Of a DNA stretch of 64,000 nucleotides, positions 1 through 9,362 are shown piece by piece. The first letter of the stretch is position 1, and the number at the start of each line of letters is the position of its first letter. The DNA lies in contig JABTUJ010000017.1 in NCBI GenBank assembly GCA_015075445.1, forward strand, positions 62,001 to 126,000. Reading direction: 5' to 3'. Origin of the DNA: Verrucomicrobiales bacterium (lineage in GTDB: Bacteria; Verrucomicrobiota; Verrucomicrobiia; Limisphaerales; J093). A model generated the notes under the pieces. That model did no database searches, was not told the origin of the DNA, and worked only from the letters and a program-made list of their open reading frames with translations. Made by a program: the position numbers and the translations under genes.

Positions 1-3000
1 CGGCGAGACCCGCTGCCGCACGCTGAGGTCGGCGGTCGCGGCCTTCACGTCGATCGTCACCGTGGCCGGCGCGCTGCGAGCGACCCCGTCATCCACGTCG
101 AACGTGAATTGGTCCGGCCCCTCATAGTCCAGGGCGGGGACATAACGCACGGTACCGGCCAGGGGATCCCAGTCCTCGAGCGTGCCGTGGAGCGGCGGCG
201 TCACCAGCCCGAACAGGACCGGGTCTTCGTCGGGGTCGTGGGCGCCCAACACCACGGCGTCGGGTCGGTTCCAGTAAAAGACCGCAGACTGGCCGAGGGC
301 GACGGGCGGGCGGTTGAACGGCTCGCATTGGTAGCCCTGCTCGGCGAACTCGAGGGGCATTTGCCAGCACAACAAGGTGCCCACGTCCTCGACGTTCACA
401 TCCGCTATGACCAACTCCCACTCACCCTGCAAGGGGCGATTGAGCAGAGTCGCGAGCGGCTGGTGCGGACGGAAGGCACCGGCGAGGGGCGCGACCCCGC
501 TGGTGATGGGCGCCGCGGCGGCGTCATCGAAGCGGGTCCACACGACGTCTGGTCCACAGGCGCCCTGGCCCAGGTTCTGGCCGAAGAACACGCCTTCGGG
601 GAGGAGTCTCACGGCGGTGCCATCGGGGTGTTCGAGCGTCACGCGCAGATCGTCCAGCCAGGAGTGGTCGAGCCGGACTTCCACTTGCAGGTCCTTCACC
701 ACCCCGTCCCGGTCGATGAACAACGGGGCCCGCAGCGTGCCCCCGTCCGGAATGGGCCGGGGAACGGCCGAGGCCACGAACACCTCACGCGCCACGTTGG
801 TCACCTCGAGCCGGCCGACCACCCGCGGCACCTCCTGCTGGAACGGCACCTCCCCCACGGTCGCAACCACCCGCAATTGAAACGCGTGGCCGCACGGGGC
901 CGCTTTGCTGACCCGATAGCGGAGCGGCGTGGTGTTCCCTGCCGCCGCTCCCGGCCGGATGTCGGTATAGGTCGCGGTATCCACCAACAGGTGGACGTAG
1001 GGCGACTCGGTGCTGAGCTGGGCGGTGACGTTCACGGCCGTTGGCCCGTCCGTGTTCCGCAGCACGATGGTTTCCTCGATCTCCTCGCCGGGATCCAGGA
1101 AGCCATTGCCGTTGCCGGCAGCCACGTCGCTCGAGGTCGCGCTCTCGAGGACCAGCAGCGGGACGCCGGGTGGGGTGGCCGGTGAGTAGAGCAGCGTGAA
1201 TTTCTGGGATCCAGCGGACGGGATCTGGCTGCCCAGCACCGTCAGGGTCCAACGCCCCGGCCGCACGCCCGTGCTGACCCAAACCTGTTCCACCACGTTG
1301 ACATGGTCCGGGGCGGTCCGGACGGCAGGCGCGCCCGGGTTCGCCGGATCGAGGGTCCACGGAAAGTGCCGGGTCCCGTCGGGATCGGTCACGACGAGGT
1401 CGAGGTCGTTCACGAGCGCGCGGGCGGCGTTTTCCGCGGCGGGCACGTCGTCCCAGACGAGCGTGACCTTCACGTTCGCGGTGTCCGCGGGTACGTCCAG
1501 CGGATAACTGACCCCGGTTCCGTGCGTGACCTGACCCACGAGCCAGCCTCCCCCTCGCAGATGATCCACCGCGTCCCGGACCTGCACCCGGCCGTAGCCC
1601 GACGCGTAGTCGGGTCCGGGGTGGAAACCCTGCGCGGCGTCGGTCAGATCCGCCGCCGTGTGGATCAGCAAGCCCTTGACCGTGGCTGGAAGCGGGGTTT
1701 GCCCCTCGAACCGCTGCCGGTAATCCTCGATGAGCAGCGCCACCGCACCCGAAACCGCCGGGGCCGCCATCGACGTCCCGGCCATGACCCCATAGGAGGT
1801 GGTGGGGAGGGTGGAGGTGACGCCGCCATCGCCGCCCACCTCATCACCCGGCGCAACGAACTCCGGCTTCACCCGGCCGTCATCCGTCGGTCCCCAGCCG
1901 CTGAAAACGGTCATCGAGTTGTCATCCGAGTTCACCGCCCCCACGGTGAGGATGTTCTTCGCCGTGGCCGGAACGCCGACCGTTCGATAGCCGTCGGGCG
2001 AGGGACACCCGGTGCTGTCCCGCCGGCCGCGCGCGTTGCCCACGGCAAACACCACGTGGTACGGAGCGCCATAGAGCCCGGTGACCAGGCGGTCGTAGTT
2101 GGGGGCGTCGCCGGTGTAATCCCCCAGCAGATGGCAGTTGCCAAAGAACGCATCGAGGGTGATGCCCCACGAGTTGTGCGAGATTACCGCTCCGAACCGT
2201 TCCCGGGCGTCGCGATGCTCCTCGATCAGCGGCCCCGTGCTCACGTCGTAGGAGACGACCGTGGCCCCCGGGGCCACCCCCCGCCACTGGCCCGGTTGAC
2301 CGCCGCGATCGGCACTGGCCCGGCCGTCGCCTGCCAGTGTCCCGGCGACGTGCGTGGCGTGTGCCTGGTTCTGGTGCGGAACGTTCACCTCCCCGGCCTG
2401 AGCGCGACCCGTGAAGTCCGGATGGGCGAAGTCCAGCCAACCGGCGTCCCAGATGCCCACGACCACCTGGGCGCCGGAGAGGCCGTAGGGAGGGTCCCCG
2501 ATCGCCGTGACCTGGAGATTCGTGCGCAAGCCGTCGTTGAAGGTCTGCATCGGCGGAGGCACTTCCTCGATCCAACGCAACGCGTCCAACTCCGCCAACC
2601 GCGACACCGCGTCGAGGGGTACCACGACTTCGAGCGACTCCGTCGAACCGGAGGCCGCCCGTACCGTCGCGCCCACTTGCTCGACCTCGGCCTGGGCCTC
2701 CGCCAGCGGCACGTCCTCAAACACCCGCAGACGCAGTTTCACCCCGCCGTCCGGCTCGACTGCCCAGACGCCCGGTGCCCCGGCAAGAAGCGTCGGCGAG
2801 AGTTTGTCCTCGGGATAGAGCCGGCCCAGCCAACGAACGCCCGCCGCCGTGACCCGTTCCAGATCCGCGTCCCGCGCCAGTGAGGCGAAGTATGCCTGGT
2901 CCGGCACGAAGCCGAGCAGGGTCAGACCGGCCGCCGCCAGGCGGGTGCGTTCCGCCCGATCGGGAAGGCGATCGAATTGGACCAAGACATGCCGACGGTG

Positions 3001-3495
3001 GGTCCCCGGAGCCCCGTCAAACGCCGCCTGGGCGTTGGCCCCCAAGGCGCCCACGCCAGCGAACGTTCCGGACTTCAGCCGGACGGGCCGCAACGCGGAT
3101 CGTGCTGCCAGCGCCCGGCCGCCTGAGGACGGAGTGGACGCGGTCGGAACGACTTCCCACGGGCTGGCGAGGAGCGGCAGGCGATCCGCGCGATCCGGGG
3201 CTGGTTGGGCGTCGGCCGGCACGCTCAGGGAACCGAGGCTGAGCAGTGCGAGGACGACGCGGAGAAGTCTGGGCTGGCGATCCGGGAGGACCTCCCGGGG
3301 ATGGGGCGACGCGGTCGCACGCTCCGCCGACGAGTGCCCCGTCTGAGCTGCGACGCCTGTCCCCGTCAAACTTGCCGTCACGCCACTAGCTATAGCCTTT
3401 CGTCGGGGGAAGGGAAGGTGGAACTTGCTCGCCGGGCGGGCGGCGCGATCGCGGGCCGCCCAACCACACGTCGGGATCGGGGTCATGAGCCCCAT
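1..3495 (-). CDS. Secreted subtilisin-family (S8) serine protease, C-terminus beyond window
   Basis: Partial gene: the frame is open to the left edge, so the C-terminus is missing. It encodes a subtilisin-type endopeptidase of Kp43-like layout, probably exported. The catalytic triad is visible as D in VVGIWDAGW, H in HATHVAGT and S in GTSMAAP. The triad is preceded by a propeptide-like region and followed by a P-domain/jelly-roll part (VRLDHSWLDDLRVTL) and a cadherin-like repeat (GPDQFTFDVDDG). A hydrophobic core (RLLRVVLALLSLGSLSVPADA) marks the signal peptide. The start is uncertain: the first in-frame ATG after a stop is at 3495, others are ATG 3486 and GTG 3381, and none has a clear Shine-Dalgarno. 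Gene and family are secure; extracellular nutrient proteolysis is inferred. Confidence 0.85.
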   Translation of the reverse strand, partial: MGLMTPIPTCGWAARDRAARPASKFHLPFPRRKAIASGVTASLTGTGVAAQTGHSSAERATASPHPREVLPDRQPRLLRVVLALLSLGSLSVPADAQPAPDRADRLPLLASPWEVVPTASTPSSGGRALAARSALRPVRLKSGTFAGVGALGANAQAAFDGAPGTHRRHVLVQFDRLPDRAERTRLAAAGLTLLGFVPDQAYFASLARDADLERVTAAGVRWLGRLYPEDKLSPTLLAGAPGVWAVEPDGGVKLRLRVFEDVPLAEAQAEVEQVGATVRAASGSTESLEVVVPLDAVSRLAELDALRWIEEVPPPMQTFNDGLRTNLQVTAIGDPPYGLSGAQVVVGIWDAGWLDFAHPDFTGRAQAGEVNVPHQNQAHATHVAGTLAGDGRASADRGGQPGQWRGVAPGATVVSYDVSTGPLIEEHRDARERFGAVISHNSWGITLDAFFGNCHLLGDYTGDAPNYDRLVTGLYGAPYHVVFAVGNARGRRDSTGCPSPDGYRTVGVPATAKNILTVGAVNSDDNSMTVFSGWGPTDDGRVKPEFVAPGDEVGGDGGVTSTLPTTSYGVMAGTSMAAPAVSGAVALLIEDYRQRFEGQTPLPATVKGLLIHTAADLTDAAQGFHPGPDYASGYGRVQVRDAVDHLRGGGWLVGQVTHGTGVSYPLDVPADTANVKVTLVWDDVPAAENAARALVNDLDLVVTDPDGTRHFPWTLDPANPGAPAVRTAPDHVNVVEQVWVSTGVRPGRWTLTVLGSQIPSAGSQKFTLLYSPATPPGVPLLVLESATSSDVAAGNGNGFLDPGEEIEETIVLRNTDGPTAVNVTAQLSTESPYVHLLVDTATYTDIRPGAAAGNTTPLRYRVSKAAPCGHAFQLRVVATVGEVPFQQEVPRVVGRLEVTNVAREVFVASAVPRPIPDGGTLRAPLFIDRDGVVKDLQVEVRLDHSWLDDLRVTLEHPDGTAVRLLPEGVFFGQNLGQGACGPDVVWTRFDDAAAAPITSGVAPLAGAFRPHQPLATLLNRPLQGEWELVIADVNVEDVGTLLCWQMPLEFAEQGYQCEPFNRPPVALGQSAVFYWNRPDAVVLGAHDPDEDPVLFGLVTPPLHGTLEDWDPLAGTVRYVPALDYEGPDQFTFDVDDGVARSAPATVTIDVKAATADLSVRQRVSP

Positions 3496-3700
3496 TTAGA
3501 AGCAAGACATGTGCCGGGACGCCGGCGAGTGCTGCCCGACAGGCCCCGGTGGGCGCACAAACGCACAGGGAGCGTTCGGCCGGAGCCCACGGCGCCCCAG
3601 CCCGGGATTCGGTTGACCCGTCGCGACCGGACCCGGCGATGGTGGGCAGCCGTTTTTCAATTCGCCCCCCGTGCACCCGGGCTGCTATATAGCGCGGTAC

Positions 3701-5659
3701 ATGAACCGGGGCACCGGCCGGCGCGCCGGTTCACCACCACCTGATGCCGTGAATCACGAGATACCATTTCCTGGGGCGGTCGCCACGACCGACCCACCGC
3801 GGCCGCTGTGGCGGCGAGTTCTGCGGCGTGGCGAGGAAGGCGTCGTCGTCGTCGCGCTGGGCCTCATGGTGCTGCTGCTGTGTCTCGAGGTCACCCTGCG
3901 CAAGTTCTTCCAGTCCGGTCTGCCGGGGGCGGCGCCGGCGGTCCAGCACCTGGTGCTGGTGGTGGGCATGCTCGGCGGGGCGCTGGCAGCGCGCGAAGGA
4001 CGGCTGCTGTCGATTTCCACACTGACGCACTTCCTCAAGGGTCGGGCCCGCCTGTGGGCACAGGTGTGGAGCGGTGGGGTGGCGGCCGCCATCAGTGTGT
4101 TCCTGGCCGTGGCAAGCCTCGAGGTGGTGGCCGGCAGCCGGCGGTTGGGGCGGACCTTCGCGTATGGGATTCCGATCTGGGTAGCGCAACTGCTGCTGAC
4201 TCTCGGCTTTGGGCTGGTGGCCTGGCGGTTGATCCGGCAGGCCGGCACCACCTGGCGCTGGCGGCTGGCCGCCCTGGGGCTGGCCGCCCTGCTGCTGGTG
4301 ATCGGCGGTTGGCCGGGGTGGGCGGAGCGATGGGAGTGGCCTTCGTTCGCGCCCGAACATCTGCGCTGGCCGGCGCTGGTGTTGCTGGTCTCAGCCATCG
4401 CGCTGGGGGCCCCGGTGTTTGCCGCGTTGGGCGGGGCGGCGCTGATCTTCTTCTGGACGGCCGGCGAGCCGGTCTCGGTGGTGCCGCTCAAGCACTACAC
4501 GCTGACCGTCAATCCCACGCTGCCGAGCATCCCGTTGTTCACGCTGGCCGGCTATTTCCTGGCCGAGGGCGGGGCGGGGCGGCGTTTTGTGCGGCTGTTC
4601 ACGGCCTGGTTCGGCCATGTGCGCGGAGGACCGGCCCTCATCACGGTGATGGTCTGCGCCTTCTTCACCTCCTTCACGGGCGCATCGGGGGTGACGGTGC
4701 TTGCGTTGGGAGGTCTGCTGATGCCGGTGCTGCTGGCCGCCGGATATCGGGAGCGTGACTCGCTGGGGCTCCTGACCGGAGCGGGCTCGCTGGGCCTGTT
4801 GTTCCCGCCCTGCCTGCCGCCGATCCTCTACGCGATCATCGCCAGCACGAGCACGGACGCCCGGATCAGCATCGAGCAGATCTTCCAGGCGGGGCTGTTG
4901 CCGGGATTGCTCCTGATGGGGTTGGCAGGCGTTTGGGGCATCTACTGCGGACCGCGCCGCGTGGGGCAGGAACGCCGTTTCGACCGGGCTGAGGCGTGGG
5001 CGGCCCTCAAGGAGGCGAAGTGGGAACTGCTGGTGCCGGTGATCGCCATCGGGCTGCTGTTCACCGGGTTGGCGACGCCGGTGGAGACGGCCGCCGCCAC
5101 CGCGCTCTACGCTTTCATCACCGAGACGTTCATCTATCGCGATCTGCGGTTGTTCCGGGACGTGCCGCGCGTCATGAGCGAGTGCGCCTTGCTCGTCGGC
5201 GGGGTGTTGCTGATCCTCGGCGTGGCCCTGGGCTTCACGCATTTCCTGATCGATGCCCAGGTGCCGGACGCCGCCGTCGAGTGGGCCACCGCGACGCTGA
5301 AGTCGAAATTCACCTTCCTGCTCGCGGTGAACGTGTTGTTGATCGTGGTGGGCTGCCTCATGGACATCTACTCGGCCATCGTGGTGGTCGTGCCGTTGCT
5401 CGTGCCGGTGGCCAATGCGTTCGGCGTCCATCCCCTGCACTTGGGCATCATCTTCCTCGCCAACCTCGAGTTGGGTTTCCTGACACCGCCCGTGGGCATG
5501 AACCTGTTCCTCTCGTCCTACCGGTTTGGCAAGCCGATGCCGGAGGTGATCCGGGCCACCCTGCCCATGCTCGGTGTGCTCGCGATCGGGGTGGTGCTCA
5601 TCACCTATTGGCCGTCCCTCACCCTCATGCTCCCCAACTGGCTCAAGCCTCCCGGCTGA
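3701..5659 (+). CDS. TRAP transporter, fused small and large membrane subunits (DctQM type)
   Basis: Secondary transporter for an organic acid or similar solute, in the inner membrane. Residues about 40-190 form the four-helix DctQ-like part and residues about 215-650 the DctM-like part, with typical stretches (SIPLFTLAGYFLAEGG, FFTSFTGASGVTVLALGG, LANLELGFLTPPVGMNLFLS). ATG 3701 is preferred over the upstream GTG at 3671 because the extra ten residues look non-coding. The fused two-in-one architecture is known for TRAP systems. What is missing is a periplasmic DctP-type binding protein: the neighbours are a divergent protease and unrelated anchored proteins. It may be encoded elsewhere, so the substrate cannot be inferred. 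Confidence 0.9.
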   Translation: MNRGTGRRAGSPPPDAVNHEIPFPGAVATTDPPRPLWRRVLRRGEEGVVVVALGLMVLLLCLEVTLRKFFQSGLPGAAPAVQHLVLVVGMLGGALAAREGRLLSISTLTHFLKGRARLWAQVWSGGVAAAISVFLAVASLEVVAGSRRLGRTFAYGIPIWVAQLLLTLGFGLVAWRLIRQAGTTWRWRLAALGLAALLLVIGGWPGWAERWEWPSFAPEHLRWPALVLLVSAIALGAPVFAALGGAALIFFWTAGEPVSVVPLKHYTLTVNPTLPSIPLFTLAGYFLAEGGAGRRFVRLFTAWFGHVRGGPALITVMVCAFFTSFTGASGVTVLALGGLLMPVLLAAGYRERDSLGLLTGAGSLGLLFPPCLPPILYAIIASTSTDARISIEQIFQAGLLPGLLLMGLAGVWGIYCGPRRVGQERRFDRAEAWAALKEAKWELLVPVIAIGLLFTGLATPVETAAATALYAFITETFIYRDLRLFRDVPRVMSECALLVGGVLLILGVALGFTHFLIDAQVPDAAVEWATATLKSKFTFLLAVNVLLIVVGCLMDIYSAIVVVVPLLVPVANAFGVHPLHLGIIFLANLELGFLTPPVGMNLFLSSYRFGKPMPEVIRATLPMLGVLAIGVVLITYWPSLTLMLPNWLKPPG

Positions 5660-5716
5660 GCGCGATCGCGCCCGGCACTGGCCCGTGTCCCGCCCGGAAC
5701 CGGCAAACCGCGCCTG

Positions 5717-7000
5717 ATGTCGCCCGCCATGAGCACGCGCACCCTGCTGCCCTTTTCACTCGGCTTGAACCTCGTTCTCGCCGGGCTGATCGCCGGCACG
5801 TGGATCGCCTCGGGCCCGCCGACCCCCGGCCCGGATCCCGTCGGCGAACTTCCCGCCTCCCCGCCTCCCGCCCCGATCCCCCCCGGGTTCGACCCCCAGC
5901 CGGCTTCCACCTCCCCACCGCCACGCTTCCATTGGAGCCAAGTCGAGTCCGACGACTACCGGCAGTACCTGGCGAACCTGCGGGTCCTCGGCTGCCCCGG
6001 CCACGTAGTCCGCGATCTCCTGGTCGAGGACGTGACCTCGCTCTACGAAAGACGCCGCGCCGCCGTGCCACGATCCTCGCTCCCACCCTGGGCCGGCGCC
6101 GACCCGCGGGCAGTCGCCGCAGCCGAACAGGCACGACACCACGAGGCCCTCGAGGCCGAACAACGCGCGGTGCTGACCGAGTTGCTCGGTTTCCCTTGGG
6201 AATGGGAGGCGATCCAGACCTGGCGCAACGAACCGGTGGCCTGGGCCCTGTTGGGCTTCCTGACCGATGACCAGGCCGTGGGCGTACTGGGGCTCGTCGA
6301 ATCGCTCACCGGCGAAGCCCGCCGCTACCGCAACCGCGTCGATGGCATCCTGCTCCCTGAAGATCGACTCGACCTCGCCGCGCTCGCCGACCGGTTGGAT
6401 GCGGACCTGGCCGGCTTCCTGACCCCACAACAGACCGAGGAACTCACCTTGCGCGTGCAGGCCCTGGGGATGGCGTTCGGCAAAGGCGACCTCCATCTCG
6501 GGGCCGCCGGCCTCACCGGTCTCCAGGCCAGGGATGTAGTGCGCCTCTCCCTCCGGGTCGGACATTTCCTGCGCAATGAACTCGTCGGCATCGACCCCCC
6601 CGCCGAAGAACGGGCCGCCCACCAGGCGCAATTCGAGGCGGACGTGGCCGCGTTGCTGGGTCCCCAGGCCCAGGCCGAGTTCGCCCGGGCGCAGGATCAC
6701 CGCTTCCGCGAGGTGCTGCAATTCGCCCAGGAGCACGGCCTGTCCCGCCAGACCGCCATCGCCGCCTTCGAAGTCCGTCAACTGGCGGAGGAGGAAAGCG
6801 CCCGCCTGAATGTGGCGCCCGCGGAGGACCCGGTGGGCCGGCAGGCGCGTCTGGAACAGCTCCAGCAGACCGCGGCCGCCGCCCTTGCCACCCTCCTCGA
6901 CCGCCCCAGCCTTCAGGCCTACCTCGAACGCGACCACGGCGAGTGGCTCCATGCGCTGTCACCCGACGCCGCTCCCGCCGCCCCGCCCTCCCCGCAATGA
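5717..7000 (+). CDS. N-terminally anchored, helix-rich periplasmic protein (first of a paralogous pair)
   Basis: Family not recognised by name. The protein begins with a signal anchor (LLPFSLGLNLVLAGLIAGTW), has a Pro-rich linker at about residues 35-75, then a conserved-looking start of the body (FHWSQVESDDYRQYLANL, then LGCPGHVVRDLL) and a long Glu/Gln/Ala-rich helical region to the end. ATG 5717 and ATG 5729 are both possible starts. The next gene repeats this architecture and many residues, and its ATG overlaps this stop codon, so the two are almost certainly cotranslated. The arrangement suggests a membrane-tethered periplasmic pair that may hetero-oligomerise; that is inference only. 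Confidence 0.8.
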   Translation: MSPAMSTRTLLPFSLGLNLVLAGLIAGTWIASGPPTPGPDPVGELPASPPPAPIPPGFDPQPASTSPPPRFHWSQVESDDYRQYLANLRVLGCPGHVVRDLLVEDVTSLYERRRAAVPRSSLPPWAGADPRAVAAAEQARHHEALEAEQRAVLTELLGFPWEWEAIQTWRNEPVAWALLGFLTDDQAVGVLGLVESLTGEARRYRNRVDGILLPEDRLDLAALADRLDADLAGFLTPQQTEELTLRVQALGMAFGKGDLHLGAAGLTGLQARDVVRLSLRVGHFLRNELVGIDPPAEERAAHQAQFEADVAALLGPQAQAEFARAQDHRFREVLQFAQEHGLSRQTAIAAFEVRQLAEEESARLNVAPAEDPVGRQARLEQLQQTAAAALATLLDRPSLQAYLERDHGEWLHALSPDAAPAAPPSPQ

Positions 7001-8211
7001 ACTCGCGCCAGACCACCCTCCTCTCGCTGGGCCTGAACGTCGCCCTGCTCGCCGCGTGGGGCTGGCTCCTCACCCGACCCGCCGCGCGCACCATCCCCGC
7101 CCCAACCACCTCCGCCGCCCCGTCCCCAGCCACGCCTTCCCCTTTCGCGTCCGCGACCGCCGACCCCACCCCGCCGCCGCCCGTTCCGCTGCCCGACGTC
7201 CCCTTTCACTGGAGCGAGCTCGCTTCCACGAACTTCTTCCTCTACCGCGATCGGCTGCGCGCAGCCGGCTGCCCGGAACCAACCCTGCGGGTCATCCTCG
7301 AATCGGAAATTGCCGCCCACTTTGCGGAACGGCGACGCCCGTTCGTCGCAGCGCTCCAACCCCGGTTTTGGACAGCGCTGTCCAGTCCTTCGGACGACGC
7401 CTTCGAGTCCATCGAGCAGGAGTTCAGCCCGCTCAAGGAGGCGCAGCAGCGGTTGATCGACGAGGTGCTCAGCAACGCCCGGCCGGACCGGGCAGCGGAA
7501 TCCTCGGACCGCCGGCGAGGCTTCGAGCAGCGCTTCGAATGGGCACCGCCCGAGCTGCGCCCGCGGCTGGTGGAGCTCGAGGAACGACTCTGGCAGCAGG
7601 AACAGGCCCTTCAGGCGGAGGTCGCGCAACGACCCGATCCCCACTGGACCCCGGCCGACCATGCCCGCCGGCTGGAGTTGCACGAGACCCACCAGCGCGA
7701 GCAACGCGAGTGGCTCGGTGTTTGGGCCGGCGAGTTCGAACTCCGCCAGTCTAACGCCGCCCAGTGGACCCAGAACCTCGTGGGTTTTGAAGTGACCGAG
7801 GCTGAATGGCGCACCGTCGCCCAGACCCTGAAAAGCACGGACGCCAACCCCCACGACCCCGCTCAGCTCGCCGACACGATCCAAGCCACCCTCGGTCCGG
7901 ATCGCCACGCGGAATACCTCCAGGCCAGCGACGGTGACTACCAGCAAACCCGGCGCGTCACCCGGCGACTGGGCTTGAGCGATGACACGGCCCAGGAAGC
8001 CCGGGAGATCCAGCGCGCCGCCCAAGCCGCCGCCGCTCAACTCCGAGGCCAGATCTCCCTGGACGCCGACCGTCAACACCACGCCCTCGCCGAGGTGGCA
8101 GCCGAAGCCGCCCGGGCCCTCCACGCCACCCTCGGCGACCGCGGTTGGTCGGTTTACCGGGAGTATGCGGGAGCGTGGTTGAAGGACCTCACCCCGGCGC
8201 CGGGCAACTGA
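6997..8211 (+). CDS. N-terminally anchored, helix-rich periplasmic protein (second of the pair)
   Basis: Paralogue of the upstream gene: signal anchor (TTLLSLGLNVALLAAWGWLL), Pro/Thr/Ala-rich linker, then FHWSELASTNFFLYRDRL and AAGCPEPTLRVIL at the position where the neighbour has FHWSQVESDDYRQYLANL and LGCPGHVVRDLL. The rest is charged and helical. ATG 6997 overlaps the upstream TGA in an ATGA arrangement, indicating translational coupling; an upstream in-frame start at 6943 is rejected because it would lie inside the neighbour. The sequences have diverged strongly beyond the shared motifs, so this is an old duplication. Function unknown. Confidence 0.8.
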   Translation: MNSRQTTLLSLGLNVALLAAWGWLLTRPAARTIPAPTTSAAPSPATPSPFASATADPTPPPPVPLPDVPFHWSELASTNFFLYRDRLRAAGCPEPTLRVILESEIAAHFAERRRPFVAALQPRFWTALSSPSDDAFESIEQEFSPLKEAQQRLIDEVLSNARPDRAAESSDRRRGFEQRFEWAPPELRPRLVELEERLWQQEQALQAEVAQRPDPHWTPADHARRLELHETHQREQREWLGVWAGEFELRQSNAAQWTQNLVGFEVTEAEWRTVAQTLKSTDANPHDPAQLADTIQATLGPDRHAEYLQASDGDYQQTRRVTRRLGLSDDTAQEAREIQRAAQAAAAQLRGQISLDADRQHHALAEVAAEAARALHATLGDRGWSVYREYAGAWLKDLTPAPGN

Positions 8212-8259
8212 CCTCGGACGCTCCGCCGCACCGCTGGTCTGGAAATCTCATACCCGCTG

Positions 8260-8348
8260 TAGGCGCCGACGTGAGGAGGCGAAGGGTATTGCCCCTGAGG
8301 CGAAGGATATTGCCCCTGGCCCACTTCGCCTCCTCACGTCGGCGTCTA
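8260..8348. repeat. Long inverted repeat enclosing a 21-bp tandem duplication
   Basis: Arms 8260-8284 and 8324-8348 (25 nt) are reverse complements with one mismatch (TAGGCGCCGACG against TAGACGCCGACG). The loop side holds two adjacent copies of a 21-nt unit (8277-8297 and 8298-8318) differing at one base. The hairpin sits 48 bp after the coupled gene pair and 91 bp beyond the convergent CHRD gene, so it could act as a bidirectional terminator, but its length and internal duplication look more like a dispersed palindromic element. Confidence 0.8.
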
Positions 8349-8439
8349 CAGTCTGTCGCGGTCTCATGCGGAGCATGAAACTCCCGGGCTAGACTGTGCA
8401 TCCGGTGGGGCGCCGTCGCCCCACCGGGAAAGGGCAGGG

Positions 8440-9039
8440 TCACGCAGCGACGGGGCGCAGCCGCCGCCAGAGGCCGAACCCGCACAACCCCAGGCCGGCA
8501 ACCCACGCGTAGGTCGCGGGCTCCGGGACGAGTGCGAGGAACCCCCGAATCTCCCCGCCGGGGTTCGCCTGCGTGTGGATATTCACGTAAGCCCTGCCCT
8601 CCAGCATCGCCGCCAGGAGTCCGGCCTCGGCACCCGCCACGGTGCCGCCGTTCAGGGTGAGAAAGCCCCCCGTGTAGGTCGCCAAATCCGTCAGGTCCAG
8701 CGTGTGATCATACACCCCGGCCATCACGCCGGCCGGGAACCCGGGGAAGGTGCCGGGGTAGACCGCCACACCGATATTGCCCGCGCCGGGCACCGCCGTC
8801 GGCGCGTGGATGTGCGCCACGCTCGTGGGGCTTTCAAGATCGCTGAAGGTGATCTGGACGCGCAGGGTCTGCGCCACACCGTTGTAGGTCACCGTGGCGG
8901 ATCCGGTGCCGGTCGTGACCACCGGCGGGGACTCGCTGGCCCCGTCGAGGTGCGCGGTGAAGACAGCGGCCTGCGCCGCGCCTCCCAGGGCGCAGAGGGA
9001 CAGCAGGACCAGCTTGGTAGGCAGAGGGATCGTTTTCAT
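8440..9039 (-). CDS. CHRD-domain protein with PEP-CTERM sorting signal
   Basis: Secreted protein of about 199 residues. ATG 9039 gives a clean signal peptide (MKTIPLPTKLVLLSLCALGG, cleaved near AQAA); an upstream start at 9087 would precede it with unrelated residues. The body is a CHRD domain (FTAHLDGASESPPV, VAHIHAPT, YVNIHTQANPGGEIRG with its usual His-rich motifs). The C-terminus is a PEP-CTERM anchor: VPEPATYAWV, a hydrophobic helix and the basic end WRRLRP. PEP-CTERM proteins are sorted by exosortase and are linked to exopolysaccharide export. The specific role of the CHRD domain is unknown. Family assignment is firm. Confidence 0.92.
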   Translation of the reverse strand: MKTIPLPTKLVLLSLCALGGAAQAAVFTAHLDGASESPPVVTTGTGSATVTYNGVAQTLRVQITFSDLESPTSVAHIHAPTAVPGAGNIGVAVYPGTFPGFPAGVMAGVYDHTLDLTDLATYTGGFLTLNGGTVAGAEAGLLAAMLEGRAYVNIHTQANPGGEIRGFLALVPEPATYAWVAGLGLCGFGLWRRLRPVAA

Positions 9040-9179
9040 CGTGGTGCTCGGCGGCGCCGTCCACGGGCGGTGGACCGTTGGCCGCACAGGTAGTTTTGTT
9101 AAGGTGTTTAATTAATCAATCTACCAATCGCCGCGGAACGTTCCGCACGAGTTGCGCCCTGTCAAGGGGAGATGAGGGC

Positions 9180-9301
9180 GAGACGGGGGGACGGGGGGAC
9201 GGGGGGACGGTGGGACGGTGGGACGGTGGGACGGTGGGACGGTGGGACGGTGCGACGGTGGGACGGTGGGACGGTGGGACGGTGCGACGGTGGGACGGAG
9301 G
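9180..9301. repeat. Tandem repeat of an 8-bp unit (GGTGGGAC)
   Basis: Roughly fifteen head-to-tail copies, starting as GGGGGAC variants and settling into GGTGGGAC, with GTGCGACG interruptions. It lies in the 322-bp gap between the CHRD gene and the 3' end of gatA. Both strands are open in several frames, giving repetitive Pro/Ser/Thr or Gly/Arg translations that I do not regard as genes. Simple-sequence slippage is the likely origin. Confidence 0.9.
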
Positions 9302-9362
9302 GACCAGGGGCCACTGGGCGAGAGCCGGCTCACGGAGAGCGTGGCGCCCCACGCCAACACGG

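Noticed and set aside
1303..2883. 526-codon open frame on the plus strand
   Set aside because: It is the antisense of the S8 protease, whose frame has the full catalytic triad; the plus-strand translation is Arg/His/Gly-rich without domains.
9180..9301. CRISPR array
   Set aside because: The repeat unit is 8 bp with no spacers and there are no cas genes in the window.
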